This document shows positions 1 to 8,835 of a DNA stretch of 59,936 nucleotides, piece after piece. The stretch's first letter is position 1; every line of letters begins with the position of its first letter. The position numbers and the translations under genes are program-made. Origin of the DNA: Terriglobia bacterium (lineage in GTDB: Bacteria > Acidobacteriota > Terriglobia > UBA7540). Location of the stretch: positions 1 to 59,936 of the forward strand of contig JASHOS010000249.1 in assembly GCA_030040995.1 (NCBI GenBank). Reading direction: 5' to 3'. The notes under the pieces were generated by a model, which ran no database searches, had not been told where the DNA came from, and saw only the letters and a list, made by a program, of their open reading frames with translations.

Positions 1-260
1 AGCCGGAGTCAAAATAGACGCTCCACCCTCGCCTCGTATCAGTCGGTCATATCGCTTCGCGACACCGCGAAGCTATGAGAAGAAGAACCTCTGCCCTCGC
101 CCCTTTGGGGGAGATGGCGGTGCCGCTAAGCGGGTCCGGGCCTGTGCCCACCGAAGGTCGCTTACGCTCCGAGCTTCAGCGACGGAGCGGCTCCTGCCCG
201 TAGGTGGGTGAGGGATTTTCGGAGCGGAGCGGCTGAGGCGCCACCTCGAATCCTTTCGGT

Positions 261-343
261 AGTGGGTCAGTTTAATGTAGAGGCGGCTTTACGCCGCCAC
301 ATGGCGAGGTAAACTCGCCGCTACAAATTCAAACTGACCCACT
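261..343. repeat. 83-nt palindromic repeat, family A1, copy 1
   Basis: The ends AGTGGGTCAGTTT and AAACTGACCCACT are inverted repeats. They enclose two GC-rich hairpins (GGCGGC..GCCGCC and GGCGAG..CTCGCC). Near-identical 83-nt copies lie at 18985-19067 and 54379-54461, and a diverged copy at 23361-23448. The fixed length, intergenic placement and nested palindromes fit a REP/BIME-like element. No transposase or RAYT gene is present in the window. Confidence 0.85.
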
Positions 344-496
344 GACATCCTTTCCTTGCTGTTGACAGGCGTCCGTCCCATCGTTTATCATTTAGTTACT
401 GTGCTGGGAAACTCCCCTACCGAACTCCGTTGCCAGCCAGGAAATCCTCCCTGCTCTGCCACCCGAACGAACAGAAAAGATTAAAATTACCGAACG

Positions 497-568
497 AAGC
501 TGTTATGTTGTTGAAAACACAGGACCGAACATTAGAAAAATGGCCTAAGCCGTTATGTTGATGAAAAT
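497..568. repeat. Imperfect direct repeat, about 22 nt, 50-nt period
   Basis: AAGCTGTTATGTTGTTGAAAA (497-517) recurs as AAGCCGTTATGTTGATGAAAA (547-567), with two mismatches in 21 and a start-to-start distance of 50. Function is unknown. It may be a local duplication or paired protein-binding sites. Confidence 0.5.
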
Positions 569-866
569 AAGCAACTTATCCTGATTTATCTGCCAAACCT
601 CTGGAATCAAATCACTTATGTAGACGCAGGGGCGTTCCTCCACAAAGCCGCTGGAACTGGGACACGCCTGGGACTGAAGGTGCTTGCGGGATTTCTTTCA
701 GGTCTTCCGCCCCGAAGGGCTCTGGCACGCAGACGGGTGAGGGAATCTTCCGCCGCTGTCGCATTAGATACCCGCGAGTGCTGATGTCAACCAGGACTTT
801 GACGGAACCGTGGCCCGAAAGGCGAAGAGCGCTAGAACATCTCGGAAGCCGCGAATCGCGCCGAGG

Positions 867-1005
867 CTGTCATCTTAAGCCCTTCGCTCGTCGTTCTGAG
901 CGAAGCGAAGAATCCCGTATTTCACTCAGGGTAAACTCCGCGAAGGATCACAGCATTTTCTTTTCAGGCAAATACAGGGATGCTTCGCTTCGCTCTGCAT
1001 GACAG
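867..1005. repeat. Inverted-repeat element (about 139 nt)
   Basis: The ends CTGTCAT (867-873) and ATGACAG (999-1005) are inverted. An inner 13-bp perfect inverted pair, GAGCGAAGCGAAG (898-910) and CTTCGCTTCGCTC (983-995), lies inside them. Sequences of this kind are common intergenic repeats in several soil phyla (general knowledge). The layout fits a small non-autonomous palindromic element. Confidence 0.65.
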
Positions 1006-1107
1006 ATTCGAAGAACTCAGCCGTTCTCAATCTCAGACGAACTCCGCTGGCCGGTCTTGACCCGTCGACGTATTGCCGGTTTTTAAGGGCAGGTCGGCTA
1101 TTCTTCG

Positions 1108-1143
1108 TATATATACCTATAACTTAATATATACTATATTACT
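1108..1143 (+). promoter_or_regulatory. AT-rich promoter island upstream of the 1180 gene
   Basis: This is a run of overlapping TATA-like hexamers (TATATA, TATAAC, TAATAT, TATACT) in an otherwise GC-rich sequence. It ends about 37 nt before the start codon of the secreted-protein gene. Several -10-like elements are possible and no single -35 can be assigned. Confidence 0.4.
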
Positions 1144-1179
1144 AGGATCGTTCAGGAGAAGCTCCGAAAGGAGGCATTG

Positions 1180-2073
1180 ATGGGGAAGGCGATGCGATAC
1201 GGATTTCTGATGCTTTGGGGCTTGGGCGCTGCGGCTTTGGTATTCGGACAAACCGGTTCTTCTCCGGGCCACTCTGTGCCGGCAGCTACCTTCTCCCAGT
1301 TCGAGTGCTCCGGCTTCATTTCTGCGCAGCCGCTGGCCTCTACCCTTCGCGTTTACAACGGGGCGGATGATGGCCTTTACGAAATCCTGCACGTGTTCAA
1401 CCCGGGAGACTACGTATATCTCCGCTCCTCCGGCGGCGCTCGAATGGTGGTGGGGCAATCATACTCGCTGGTCAGGCCCGAAAACGGCTTTGGCCTGGAT
1501 CCCGTCTGGTTTCCGGGAATGCTCGAAAATGAGATTTTGCCGCCCGCATCGCGATATGCGCTGCAGCGGCGGAACATCAAGTCACTCGGCCGCCCGTATG
1601 AAAATACCGGTATTGTCCGGGTGGTGAAACTGACGCCGCAGGGCGCGATAGCGAAGGTGGTCTTTTCGTGTAATGGAGTGAACGCGCAGGATATTGCCGT
1701 GCCTTACGTTGCGCAGCCCGTTCCCGAATACGTGCCTGCAACTCACCTGAGCCGATTTAGCTTGCCGGATGGGAAACTGCAGGGCGTAATTGTGGGCGCT
1801 TCGAGCGCAGCGGCTCTTCTCGCCCAGGGCGACATGGCGTTTCTCAATGTCGGCGTAAATCACGATGTCCGGCCCGGCCAGCGCTTCCGGATTTTCGCCG
1901 TCTTCCGTTACAACCTGCCTGAAGACCTTGCGGGTTCGAAACAGCGCGGGCGCACACCGCGCGAGACGGTGGGAGAGCTCATCATCCTTCACGTGGAGGA
2001 GAAGTCCTCCGTGGGAATCATCGTCACCAGTCTCCGGGAAATTGACATCGGCGACGGAGTGGAACTGGAATAA
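1180..2073 (+). CDS. Secreted protein of unknown function
   Basis: A 297-aa protein with a Sec-type signal peptide (charged start, hydrophobic stretch at about residues 8-22, then a Gln-rich junction). I chose the ATG at 1180, preceded by a strong AAAGGAGG site at 1167-1174. An in-frame TTG lies directly upstream at 1177. The C-terminal 90 residues contain a phrase of the type RPGQRFRIF, then VGELIILHVEEKSS and IDIGDGVEL. This is a beta-rich pattern reminiscent of FlgT C-terminal-like or SH3-like domains of envelope proteins, by resemblance only. No catalytic motif is visible. It is monocistronic behind an AT-rich promoter island and convergent with the ferredoxin gene. Function is not recognised. 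Confidence 0.75.
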   Translation: MGKAMRYGFLMLWGLGAAALVFGQTGSSPGHSVPAATFSQFECSGFISAQPLASTLRVYNGADDGLYEILHVFNPGDYVYLRSSGGARMVVGQSYSLVRPENGFGLDPVWFPGMLENEILPPASRYALQRRNIKSLGRPYENTGIVRVVKLTPQGAIAKVVFSCNGVNAQDIAVPYVAQPVPEYVPATHLSRFSLPDGKLQGVIVGASSAAALLAQGDMAFLNVGVNHDVRPGQRFRIFAVFRYNLPEDLAGSKQRGRTPRETVGELIILHVEEKSSVGIIVTSLREIDIGDGVELE

Positions 2074-2163
2074 ACAGTCGGCACCGGGAGTCGGAAAGTT
2101 TCCCGTCCTCGGGCGCCAGTCACACAGCAGTGCTACCGATCGTGACGGCATCCATCGCGTCTG

Positions 2164-2424
2164 CTAGCTCTTATAGTAATTTGCGTTGATTTCTGTGAAA
2201 CCTTTCCATTTATCGGGCAGATCCTCGACTGGGAAAATAGCGGTCACCGGGCACACCGGGACGCAGGCGCCACAATCGATGCATTCCGCCGGATCAATGT
2301 AGAGCTGTTCAAGGTCGGCGAATTTCGCCTCATCTTTGCGCGGATGGATGCAGTCAACTGGGCATACATCCACGCAAGCCGAATCTTTGGTGCCGATGCA
2401 AGGCTCGGCAATCACGTAAGCCAT
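2164..2424 (-). CDS. Seven-iron (3Fe-4S/4Fe-4S) ferredoxin, Thermus type
   Basis: An 86-aa soluble electron carrier. Cys9, Cys17 and Cys21-Pro, with Cys25, form the first ligand set. Cys48, Cys51, Cys54 and Cys58-Pro form the second (CIDCGACVPVCP). The C-x7-C-x3-C spacing of the first set is typical of ferredoxins with one [3Fe-4S] and one [4Fe-4S] cluster, and the length and C-terminal tail match Thermus-type seven-iron ferredoxins. A strong AGGGAGGA ribosome site precedes the ATG. It stands alone and probably serves several oxidoreductases. Family assignment is firm; the redox partner cannot be inferred. Confidence 0.93.
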   Translation of the reverse strand: MAYVIAEPCIGTKDSACVDVCPVDCIHPRKDEAKFADLEQLYIDPAECIDCGACVPVCPVTAIFPVEDLPDKWKGFTEINANYYKS

Positions 2425-2782
2425 TATTCCTCCCTAAGAGCGGGATTGAACTCCCACTCCTTAAACTTACTCTACTCTGGAAGCCCACCTTGCCGCGACG
2501 ACTTAAGTCGCGGATGGCAGCCTTTGGCGCTCGGAAACTACGGTGGCGCGCTGCGTTCCGCCCCTGCTGGGTCTCAGAGTTTCAGAAGCGAAACTGCTCA
2601 GGCTACGCGCAATTAATCCCAGGTTTTCCAACGGCTTATGGTCATTTTGAGATTGACAGATGAGCGGGGATCGAGTATCCTGAAGCTACCCCTCTTTGTT
2701 TGAACTCCCCCCCTTGGTTTTCCGAACGCGGGGACTTGTACGCACGGAGGCGGGAGTATAACGCTTGGTTTAGGAGGATTGA
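2425..2782. other. Intergenic region with hairpins, upstream of rlpA and the ferredoxin gene
   Basis: This is a divergent intergenic region of about 358 nt. It has a perfect 12-bp palindrome CGACTTAAGTCG at 2499-2510, which can also fold as CCGCGAC..GTCGCGG (2493-2513). A weaker hairpin AGTTTC..GAAACT follows near 2580. No gene is supported. Promoters for both flanking genes must lie here, but no clear -35/-10 pair stands out. Confidence 0.5.
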
Positions 2783-3247
2783 ATGTTAAGGTTTCTAACC
2801 GGGTTAGGGATAGGAGCAGTTATTGCCATATCGCCTCCCTCGCCGATTGGGCAGCCGAGTTTTCTACCGGTTTGCACCCGCCCTTCGACCCACCGGATGT
2901 GCAACGACGGCTTGGCGAGCTGGTACGGCGAGCAGTTTGAGGGAAGCGAAACCGCAAGCGGTGAGCCTTACGATATGAATGCTCTGACGGCGGCACATCG
3001 CGATCTGCCCTTGGGCACGCAGATCCGGGTAACGAACCTCAGAAACCATCGCTCCCTCGTTTTACGGGTCAATGACCGTGGCCCTTTTGTACCTGGACGC
3101 CTCCTGGATGTCTCTCACGCGGCTGCCCGGTTGCTGGGCTTTTCCGGCCGTGGCGTGGCCCGGGTCCGAATCCAAATAGTCCGTCTACCCAGGAATCTTC
3201 CCTACCGTCTAGCCTGCCCCGGTTCCCGCCTGTACGCGATGAATTAG
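2783..3247 (+). CDS. rlpA: RlpA-like septal lytic transglycosylase
   Basis: A 154-aa exported protein with an N-terminal hydrophobic segment (about residues 3-18) followed by a double-psi beta-barrel. Diagnostic RlpA motifs are GLASWYG (43-49), the TA-GE-Y segment near 58-63, [11 protein letters not shown] (69-79, including His72) and [11 protein letters not shown] (96-106, including Asp98), followed by LDVS. Family members cleave peptidoglycan strands lacking stem peptides at the division septum. The protein is short: it has only the catalytic domain and no SPOR domain. A clear TTTAGGAGG site precedes the ATG. Its stop overlaps the stop of convergent gpmI by four bases. Confidence 0.92.
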   Translation: MLRFLTGLGIGAVIAISPPSPIGQPSFLPVCTRPSTHRMCNDGLASWYGEQFEGSETASGEPYDMNALTAAHRDLPLGTQIRVTNLRNHRSLVLRVNDRGPFVPGRLLDVSHAAARLLGFSGRGVARVRIQIVRLPRNLPYRLACPGSRLYAMN

Positions 3248-4794
3248 CTCGTACGAAATACTCGTAAGTCGCGCCCCTCCATTTCCGGAGGTTGAGGAAT
3301 ACCCCTGACGCCGAGAAGCGTTGGGGCAACATCCTGAAGCGCCCCTCCCTGGCGCAGTTGGAGAGACGGTGCCGCGTCCGAAACGAGGATGAAAGGCACC
3401 GGATTGGTCGTATGGGCGGTATGGGGACCACCGGTGGCGGGATCAATCATCAGCTCGGCATTGCCGTGATCAGCCGTGATTATCATGGCGCCGTCCTTCT
3501 CCCGCACGGTCCGATAGATCTCGCCCAGGCAAGCATCCACGGTTCCTACTGCTTTAATCGCTGCCTCGAGTTTGCCGCTGTGTCCTACCATATCTGCATT
3601 GGCAAAATTGACGATGAACACGTCAAAGGAACCCTGCTTGACCGCCTTTACAACGGTCTCGGATATGCCGGCAGCACTCATTTCCGGCTTGAGGTCGTAG
3701 GTGGCCACTTTGGGCGAAGGCACCAGGATGCGCTCCTCCCCAGGGTAGGCCTTTTCGACCCCTCCATTGAAGAAATAGGTGACGTGCGCATACTTCTCAG
3801 TTTCGGCGACGCGCAGATTTTTCAGGTTTAGATCCGCCATCTGTTCTGCCAGGATGTGCCCAAGCTCCTGTGGAGCGAACAAATAGGGCAGCGTGAAGGT
3901 TTTGTCATAACGCGTCATGCAAAGGTAATCGAGTTTCTCCGGGAAATTGCGGCGCGGGAAGGCGGGAAGATCAGACTCGGTGAGAGCGCGGGTAATCTGG
4001 CGGGCGCGGTCGGCGCGGAAATTGAAAAACATCACCGGCTCGCCCGCATGGATATTCCCGTCTGCCTGCCCTTTGGGCGCGGTGATCACGATGGGCGGCA
4101 TAAACTCATCCGTGATGTCCCGGGAATAGAATTTTTTTACCGCTTTCACAGGGTCCGCCACTTTTTCACCCTCTCCGCTGACCATGGCGTTGTAGGCCTT
4201 TTCGATTCGGTCCCAGCGGTTGTCCCGGTCCATAGCGAAGTAGCGCCCAGTAACGGTGGCAAGCCTGCCGGTTCCGTACTCCTGCATCTTCCTCTGCAAC
4301 GCCGTCAGATACTCAGCACCCCGGGTGGGCGGCGTATCACGGCCGTCCAGAAAAGCGTGGACTAAAACGTTCCGAACGCCCGTTTCCCGGGCCATTCGCA
4401 GGAGCGCGTAAAGGTGCTCCAAGTGTGAATGCACGCCTCCGTCGCTCACGAGACCCAGCAGGTGCAGACGCGATTTCTGCGCGTCCTGCATGAGGCTGAG
4501 GAGCAGGGGTTTCTTGAAGAACTCTCCGCTCTGGATGGAGGCGTTAATCCGCGTAATATCCTGATAGACGACGCGGCCCGCGCCGATATTGAGATGGCCC
4601 ACTTCTGAATTTCCCATCAACCCGCCGGGCAAACCTACGCGCTCTCCCGAGGCGTTGAGAAGCGTGGAGGGATACTCGCCCATCAAGCGCGCGTAATTGG
4701 AAGGCTGGGCCAGAGCGATGGCATTGCCCTTCTGCTGCCTGCGGTAACCCCATCCGTCGAGAATGAGCAGAACAACAGGCTTGGGCGCTGGCAT
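3244..4794 (-). CDS. gpmI: 2,3-bisphosphoglycerate-independent phosphoglycerate mutase
   Basis: A 516-aa cytoplasmic glycolytic enzyme interconverting 3- and 2-phosphoglycerate. It belongs to the alkaline-phosphatase superfamily and uses a phosphoserine intermediate with two Mn ions. Visible motifs are LILDGWG with Asp13, [13 protein letters not shown] with nucleophile Ser63, DGGVHSH, the substrate-binding DGRDTPP, MTRYD, and the late metal-binding block TADHGNAE followed by HT-HT. Length matches the family norm of about 510. TGAGGAA precedes the ATG. It is convergent with rlpA, sharing four bases at the stops. The HD-hydrolase gene lies upstream on the same strand after a 76-nt gap. Confidence 0.98.
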   Translation of the reverse strand: MPAPKPVVLLILDGWGYRRQQKGNAIALAQPSNYARLMGEYPSTLLNASGERVGLPGGLMGNSEVGHLNIGAGRVVYQDITRINASIQSGEFFKKPLLLSLMQDAQKSRLHLLGLVSDGGVHSHLEHLYALLRMARETGVRNVLVHAFLDGRDTPPTRGAEYLTALQRKMQEYGTGRLATVTGRYFAMDRDNRWDRIEKAYNAMVSGEGEKVADPVKAVKKFYSRDITDEFMPPIVITAPKGQADGNIHAGEPVMFFNFRADRARQITRALTESDLPAFPRRNFPEKLDYLCMTRYDKTFTLPYLFAPQELGHILAEQMADLNLKNLRVAETEKYAHVTYFFNGGVEKAYPGEERILVPSPKVATYDLKPEMSAAGISETVVKAVKQGSFDVFIVNFANADMVGHSGKLEAAIKAVGTVDACLGEIYRTVREKDGAMIITADHGNAELMIDPATGGPHTAHTTNPVPFILVSDAAPSLQLRQGGALQDVAPTLLGVRGIPQPPEMEGRDLRVFRTS

Positions 4795-4870
4795 AATTCC
4801 TCACAAGATCAGTCAGAGATTTTCCGTTCGCGGCGTGAGCGGGATCACGAGTGTCACGAGCTAAGGGAAT

Positions 4871-5443
4871 CTAGGAAGGAGCGGGGCCTTGCGGCGCTAG
4901 ACCGATCCGGTCCGCGGCTCCCCGCATCGCCTGGATACAAAACGATATGTGTTCATCGAGCGGTATGGCAAGTTCTTCAGCGCCTTGCCGGATGTCTTCC
5001 CGGCTCACCGAGCGCGCAAACGCTTTGTCTTTCATCCGCTTTATCACCGACCGGGACTCGAGGCCCTGAATTCCGCCCGGCCGGACCAGAGAGCAGGCTG
5101 TGATGAATCCTGCGAGCTCATCGCACGCAAAGAGCGTCTTCGCCAGTGGCGTGTCTCGCGCTACGCCGGTGTAGGAGGCGTGACCCAAAATCGCCCGCCG
5201 CACCTCCTCAGGATAGCCCCTCTCACGCAGTATTTCGCTGCCTTTGAGAGGGTGGTCTGGGGCGTTGGGATACAGCTCGTAATCAAAATCGTGGATCAAT
5301 CCTACGCAACCCCAGTACGCCTCGTCTTCGCCGAATTTGCGCGCATACGCCTGGACGCACGCTTCTACCGCCAGGGCATGACGCCGGAGGCTTTCACTCT
5401 TGGTGTGTTCGCAAAGCAGACGCCATGTGCTTTCGCGGTCCAT
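4871..5443 (-). CDS. HD-domain metal-dependent phosphohydrolase
   Basis: A 190-aa cytoplasmic protein. The HD metal site is visible: His22, the His51-Asp52 pair in GLIHDFDYE, His88 in ILGHASYTG and Asp108 in FACDELAGF. This matches the family H..HD..H..D pattern for a phosphohydrolase acting on nucleotides or small phosphoesters. Its substrate cannot be read from sequence. GCAGGAGAGACG precedes the ATG. It lies 76 nt upstream of gpmI on the same strand and may be co-transcribed with it. Confidence 0.9.
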   Translation of the reverse strand: MDRESTWRLLCEHTKSESLRRHALAVEACVQAYARKFGEDEAYWGCVGLIHDFDYELYPNAPDHPLKGSEILRERGYPEEVRRAILGHASYTGVARDTPLAKTLFACDELAGFITACSLVRPGGIQGLESRSVIKRMKDKAFARSVSREDIRQGAEELAIPLDEHISFCIQAMRGAADRIGLAPQGPAPS

Positions 5444-5838
5444 CGTCTCTCCTGCGATTAAACGTTCTATTATACCGTAGCGGATTCAATCCGGCCTTCT
5501 CACCACGTCGAGTCAAGGACGGGATTTCAACCTTGCCGTTCAGAGCAATAGCTTGCTTTTCCGATCAAATGGAAGCTGCGTTTGCGGCAGCGTTGAAACC
5601 CTGCCCTTCAGTCTCGCCACGGAGAGTCGTGAGAAATCCGGGTGAATCCCTGACCTTGACGGAACTGAGGACTTCAATGCAGCCAATTTCTTAGAAATAT
5701 TTAAATAAATATTTACCAGAATATGAATATTACGTGTTAAACTACAGGCTGTTTGATCGTACGTCGTGAGTTTTGACCGTTCGATCGAGTTCGCCGCGGG
5801 GCGGGGGTTGCCGGAATTTCCAGGAGGAAGTATGAACT
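5444..5838. other. Intergenic region upstream of the XRE regulator
   Basis: The region holds a GC-rich inverted-repeat segment at about 5505-5615. There GGGATTTCAACCTTGCC faces GTTGAAACCCTGCCC, resembling palindromic repeats near 8540 and 8660. An AT-rich block (5695-5735) with overlapping ATATTT/AAATAT sequences is a plausible promoter. No gene is supported. Confidence 0.45.
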
Positions 5839-6174
5839 ATGCCCCTTGCCGCAAGGTTTTATGAGCTTCGTGTTCAAAAAGGACTCTCTCAGCACGATCT
5901 CGCAGAGCGAACTGGCTTTCATACAACCTATATTTCCCGGCTCGAAAATGGCGAGGTCATTCCTTCCTGCCAAACGTTGGACGTGTTTGCCGGAGCGTTC
6001 GACGTACCACTCTATCAGCTATTCTACGACCGGGAGCCTCCCCGCACCCGCTGGCTAACGCCGCATCCCTCTCTTGAGGAGTTGGCAGAGCGCCCCGCCG
6101 GCGCGCAGCCTGACGCTGGCTTGGTCAAAAGAGTCAAAATTGCTTTCCATGAGTTAGCCTCTCTGCTTCACTGA
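5839..6174 (+). CDS. XRE-family helix-turn-helix regulator
   Basis: A 111-aa DNA-binding protein. Residues 5-60 form a Cro/CI-type domain with GLSQHDLAERTG, then YISRLENGEVIPS and LDVFAGAFDVPLYQLF. The remaining 50 residues have no recognised domain. An AGGAGG at 5822-5827 sits 11 nt before this ATG. It sits only 4 nt before another ATG at 5832 that opens a ten-codon out-of-frame peptide ending inside this gene. The in-frame ATG is chosen because the whole HTH domain follows it. It stands alone, so its targets cannot be inferred. Confidence 0.9.
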   Translation: MPLAARFYELRVQKGLSQHDLAERTGFHTTYISRLENGEVIPSCQTLDVFAGAFDVPLYQLFYDREPPRTRWLTPHPSLEELAERPAGAQPDAGLVKRVKIAFHELASLLH

Positions 6175-6340
6175 ACCCACTAAGTTCGGGCCAGCAGGGT
6201 AACGTGTGAAAAAATCGTTGGAACCACCGAGGCACCGAGACACAGAGGTTGAAAAACAAGGGCCTTTTCTCTGTGCCTCCGCTTCTCGGGTGAGTGCTTA
6301 GCTTCGTTGCGGCCGCAGGCCACCCTGTGTTGACGTACCT

Positions 6341-8212
6341 TTACTGTATCTTCATCGGTGTGCCGGGAATATTCGGCGGATGGGGGACTCTGCCCTCAAT
6401 GGCATTCTGCAGAACGATATTGTTTCTCTGCAGGATGGTTCCCGTAGCCTGCTCGAATTGAATCAGAGCTTTCGCATAGCCCGCCCGCTGCCTCACTACA
6501 TTGTCTTCAGCGGTCGCAAGGCTTCCCTGCGACGCGATCACCTCGCCGGCGGGCGCCTGACCCACCTTGTACTTCGTTTCCTCCATCGAGAGCGATTCGC
6601 TGGCCAAGCCCGCGACCTTCATGGCGGCATCGAGCTGGCCCTTGGCTTGGTGGACCGCGCTCACGGCCTTGCTCACATCCCACACCGCCTGGTTCTGGGC
6701 CTGCTGCAGCTTCATCGCGAGCTGGCGTTGCTCAATCAAGGCGCGAGCGGCATCGGCCTGGGCGATGCGGTTGCGGATGGGAATGCTCAGGCTCACACCA
6801 TAGCTGTAAGACGGATAGCCCCAATGCCCTCTCGCGATTGCAGAAACAGCCGGATCCAGCGTGCCGTTCAGGCCGGAAGGTGCATAGGTGGCAAAGACTC
6901 CTAACGAAGGAAGGAGTGCATTGCGCACGTTCTTGATGATGTTTGCCTGGCTGCGCAAATTTAATTCGGCTTGGCGGATTTCCGGCCGGTTCGCCAGGGC
7001 TTCCTTAATGGCCTCGTTTAACGAAGGAACGTCATCCGGATGCGGATCTGGCAGTTGCCCAGTGGGGTTGATCTGCACGGCAGCCAGCTCACCATTAAAG
7101 CTTTTGGAAATCGTCGCCTTCATCTGTTGCTGGTCCTGCGCATACTGGTTGCCAGCCGTCAGCACATCTTGCTGACGCGCTGCAACATCCTCTTCCGATT
7201 GCACCACGTCTAACCTTGTCGTGGCGCCGATTTTCGCCTCCGTTTGATTATCACTGAGGAGCTTCTGGGCATATTGCAGGCTGTCATTTCCCACTTGAAT
7301 ATTCTCGCGGTCTGCCAGCAGGTCGTAATAGAGGCTCATCACATTGGCGACTGCTGTCTCCACACTCTGCCGGAAGACGCTGGTGGAAATTGACAGCTCA
7401 ATCTTCGCGTTTCGGAGAAATACCGCGTTAGCGCGGTAGCCGAAACCATTCAGCAGATTCTGACTAATGCCGATGGTCATGCCTGAGGCCAGTTCGGGAT
7501 TGAATATTTCGTCAGTAAGGTTCGTATTCTCCCGATAGCCATTCAGATCAATGGCAAACCCCGTGCCCGTCAGAAAGCTCTGGCTGAATTCAGCGGAAGC
7601 ATATGCTTCACGGGCGGTCTCAAGGTAGACACCGTCGCTGAGAATGGTGTAGTCCAAAGGGTACGTGGTGTTTCCGTAGTAGTACCCGAAGCTCACGGTG
7701 GGATCGCAACAGCTACCTGTTCCGACGTAAGGGATGCCACCTCCCAAGGCACCGCCCGCGTGAGTGCCCCCTCCACCACCACCTGAGCTTAGGGCCTCGC
7801 CGATGGCGCCAGAATACGCTGCCAACGACTGGTAAGCTCCGGTGACACCGCGTGTGGCGCCGCCCGCCTTCGCCCGCAAGAGGTCGGTTTGGGCAAGGGG
7901 AAGATTGTAGCGCGCCACAGCAACATCGAGATTATTTTCGAGCGCCAGCGCAATGGCGTCTTCCATCGAGAGGCTGAGCTGGCCGTTGAGGATCAGTTCG
8001 TTCATACGAGGAGAATTCGTGAGCTTCGCCGGCGGCACGAACGGGCTACTGAACGTGTTCAAGATCCCGTGGGTCTGGGCGTAGCTGATGGCGCTCACGT
8101 CATCGTTGTCAGGGTCGTGTTTACCCGGCCACGCGAACCCTGCGGCAGGGAAGCATAGAGTCCAGATGCAGACGGCGGCGATTGTAACGCTATATACGGA
8201 CTTACATTTCAT
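6341..8212 (-). CDS. TolC-family outer-membrane efflux/secretion protein
   Basis: A 623-aa protein with a Sec signal peptide (hydrophobic residues about 8-27, Ala-x-Ala-like end). Two long helical repeats are typical of TolC: LALENNLDVAVARYNLP near 90 and ALANRPEIRQAELNLRSQAN near 395, the latter the signature second-repeat phrase. A Gly-rich low-complexity insert with a Cys pair lies around 135-170. It should form a trimeric channel-tunnel joined to an inner-membrane pump. It lies downstream of, and on the same strand as, the RND operon, but a 620-nt gap with a large palindrome suggests its own promoter. TAAGGAG precedes the ATG. It is longer than classical TolC (about 490 aa). Confidence 0.93.
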   Translation of the reverse strand: MKCKSVYSVTIAAVCIWTLCFPAAGFAWPGKHDPDNDDVSAISYAQTHGILNTFSSPFVPPAKLTNSPRMNELILNGQLSLSMEDAIALALENNLDVAVARYNLPLAQTDLLRAKAGGATRGVTGAYQSLAAYSGAIGEALSSGGGGGGTHAGGALGGGIPYVGTGSCCDPTVSFGYYYGNTTYPLDYTILSDGVYLETAREAYASAEFSQSFLTGTGFAIDLNGYRENTNLTDEIFNPELASGMTIGISQNLLNGFGYRANAVFLRNAKIELSISTSVFRQSVETAVANVMSLYYDLLADRENIQVGNDSLQYAQKLLSDNQTEAKIGATTRLDVVQSEEDVAARQQDVLTAGNQYAQDQQQMKATISKSFNGELAAVQINPTGQLPDPHPDDVPSLNEAIKEALANRPEIRQAELNLRSQANIIKNVRNALLPSLGVFATYAPSGLNGTLDPAVSAIARGHWGYPSYSYGVSLSIPIRNRIAQADAARALIEQRQLAMKLQQAQNQAVWDVSKAVSAVHQAKGQLDAAMKVAGLASESLSMEETKYKVGQAPAGEVIASQGSLATAEDNVVRQRAGYAKALIQFEQATGTILQRNNIVLQNAIEGRVPHPPNIPGTPMKIQ

Positions 8213-8835
8213 GTTTTCACTTTCTCCTTATAAAAAGTGGCTTGCAGTAGCGCAGCCCGGCCTTGCGGCCGCAACCAAATATCTTGCTAGGAAAACTTCG
8301 AAAGCATCTCCGTTGCCACGGGCAGGAATAGCCATTAGGGCTTTACTATTCAGCGAATTACCGCTAAACAGCGAACGTCGGGAGAGCGTGATACGTCCGG
8401 TAGTGGGATTTTGGGTGTTCGCAACCGGACGGTAACAGAGAAGGCAGCCCCGCAAGGCTGGGAGCAAGCTGCTGGGCTAAGGCAGGAGCAACTCTTAGCA
8501 GACTTTCTCACCAGGATTGCTACTGGCGATTCAAGGGCGGGGTTTTAACCCCGAAAAGGAGCGCATACGCGAGCTTTATCGTTCCGCGCTGAACGGTTGG
8601 TCAAAGACGAACCGTTCAGCGCGGAACGATTGGGAGAGGTAACGGGGGAACGCTAACGCCGGGGTTGAAACTCCGCGCTAAACGCTACCGCATCCTGGTG
8701 AGTGTTCGCAGCTCGGGAATTGAGAGGATAGTCCTAGCAAAGCCCCGAAGAAGTTCAGAGGAAGCTCCCGCACTCGACGGCGTCTAGGGCGCAACCCAAC
8801 ATCGGCAGTTTTTCTCGGGGTTTCGAGCAGGTACG
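8213..8835. other. Intergenic region between efflux outer-membrane factor and TolC gene
   Basis: Over 600 nt without a supported gene. It contains a perfect 21-bp-arm palindrome at 8578-8630, a smaller one CGGGGTT-TT-AACCCCG at 8538-8553, and a related half at about 8660-8680. The part nearest the TolC gene (8213-8470) should carry its leader and promoter. An open frame there (8228-8467, minus) has no recognisable product. Confidence 0.5.
8578..8630. repeat. Perfect 21-bp inverted repeat with 11-nt loop
   Basis: The left arm 8578-8598 and right arm 8610-8630 are exact reverse complements (arm ends ATCGTTCCGCGC and GCGCGGAACGAT). They are separated by GGTCAAAGACG. No T-run follows on either strand, so it is not a standard intrinsic terminator. 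It could be an operator, an mRNA-end stabilising hairpin, or a small palindromic repeat. Confidence 0.9.

Larger units (their letters stand above)
1..1179. other. Non-coding, repeat-rich stretch
   Basis: No convincing gene is visible here. It holds one copy of the 83-nt palindromic repeat (261-343), an imperfect direct repeat (497-568), a terminal-inverted-repeat element (867-1005) and an AT-rich promoter-like island (1108-1143). A 74-codon open frame at 778-1002 has a low-complexity Arg/Ser/Glu translation that comes from the inverted-repeat element, so it is not called as a gene. The first 230 bases contain GC-rich inverted segments without coding character. Confidence 0.7.

Noticed and set aside
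778-1002. 74-codon open frame
   Set aside because: Its translation is Arg/Ser/Glu-rich and comes from an inverted-repeat element; no ribosome site or protein-like pattern.
8228-8467. 79-codon minus-strand frame upstream of the TolC-like gene
   Set aside because: It lies in the leader region, has no recognisable domain and no ribosome site; more likely untranslated leader.
8300-8480. Possible riboswitch in the TolC leader
   Set aside because: I looked for cobalamin-type conserved boxes and did not find them; GC hairpins alone are not enough.
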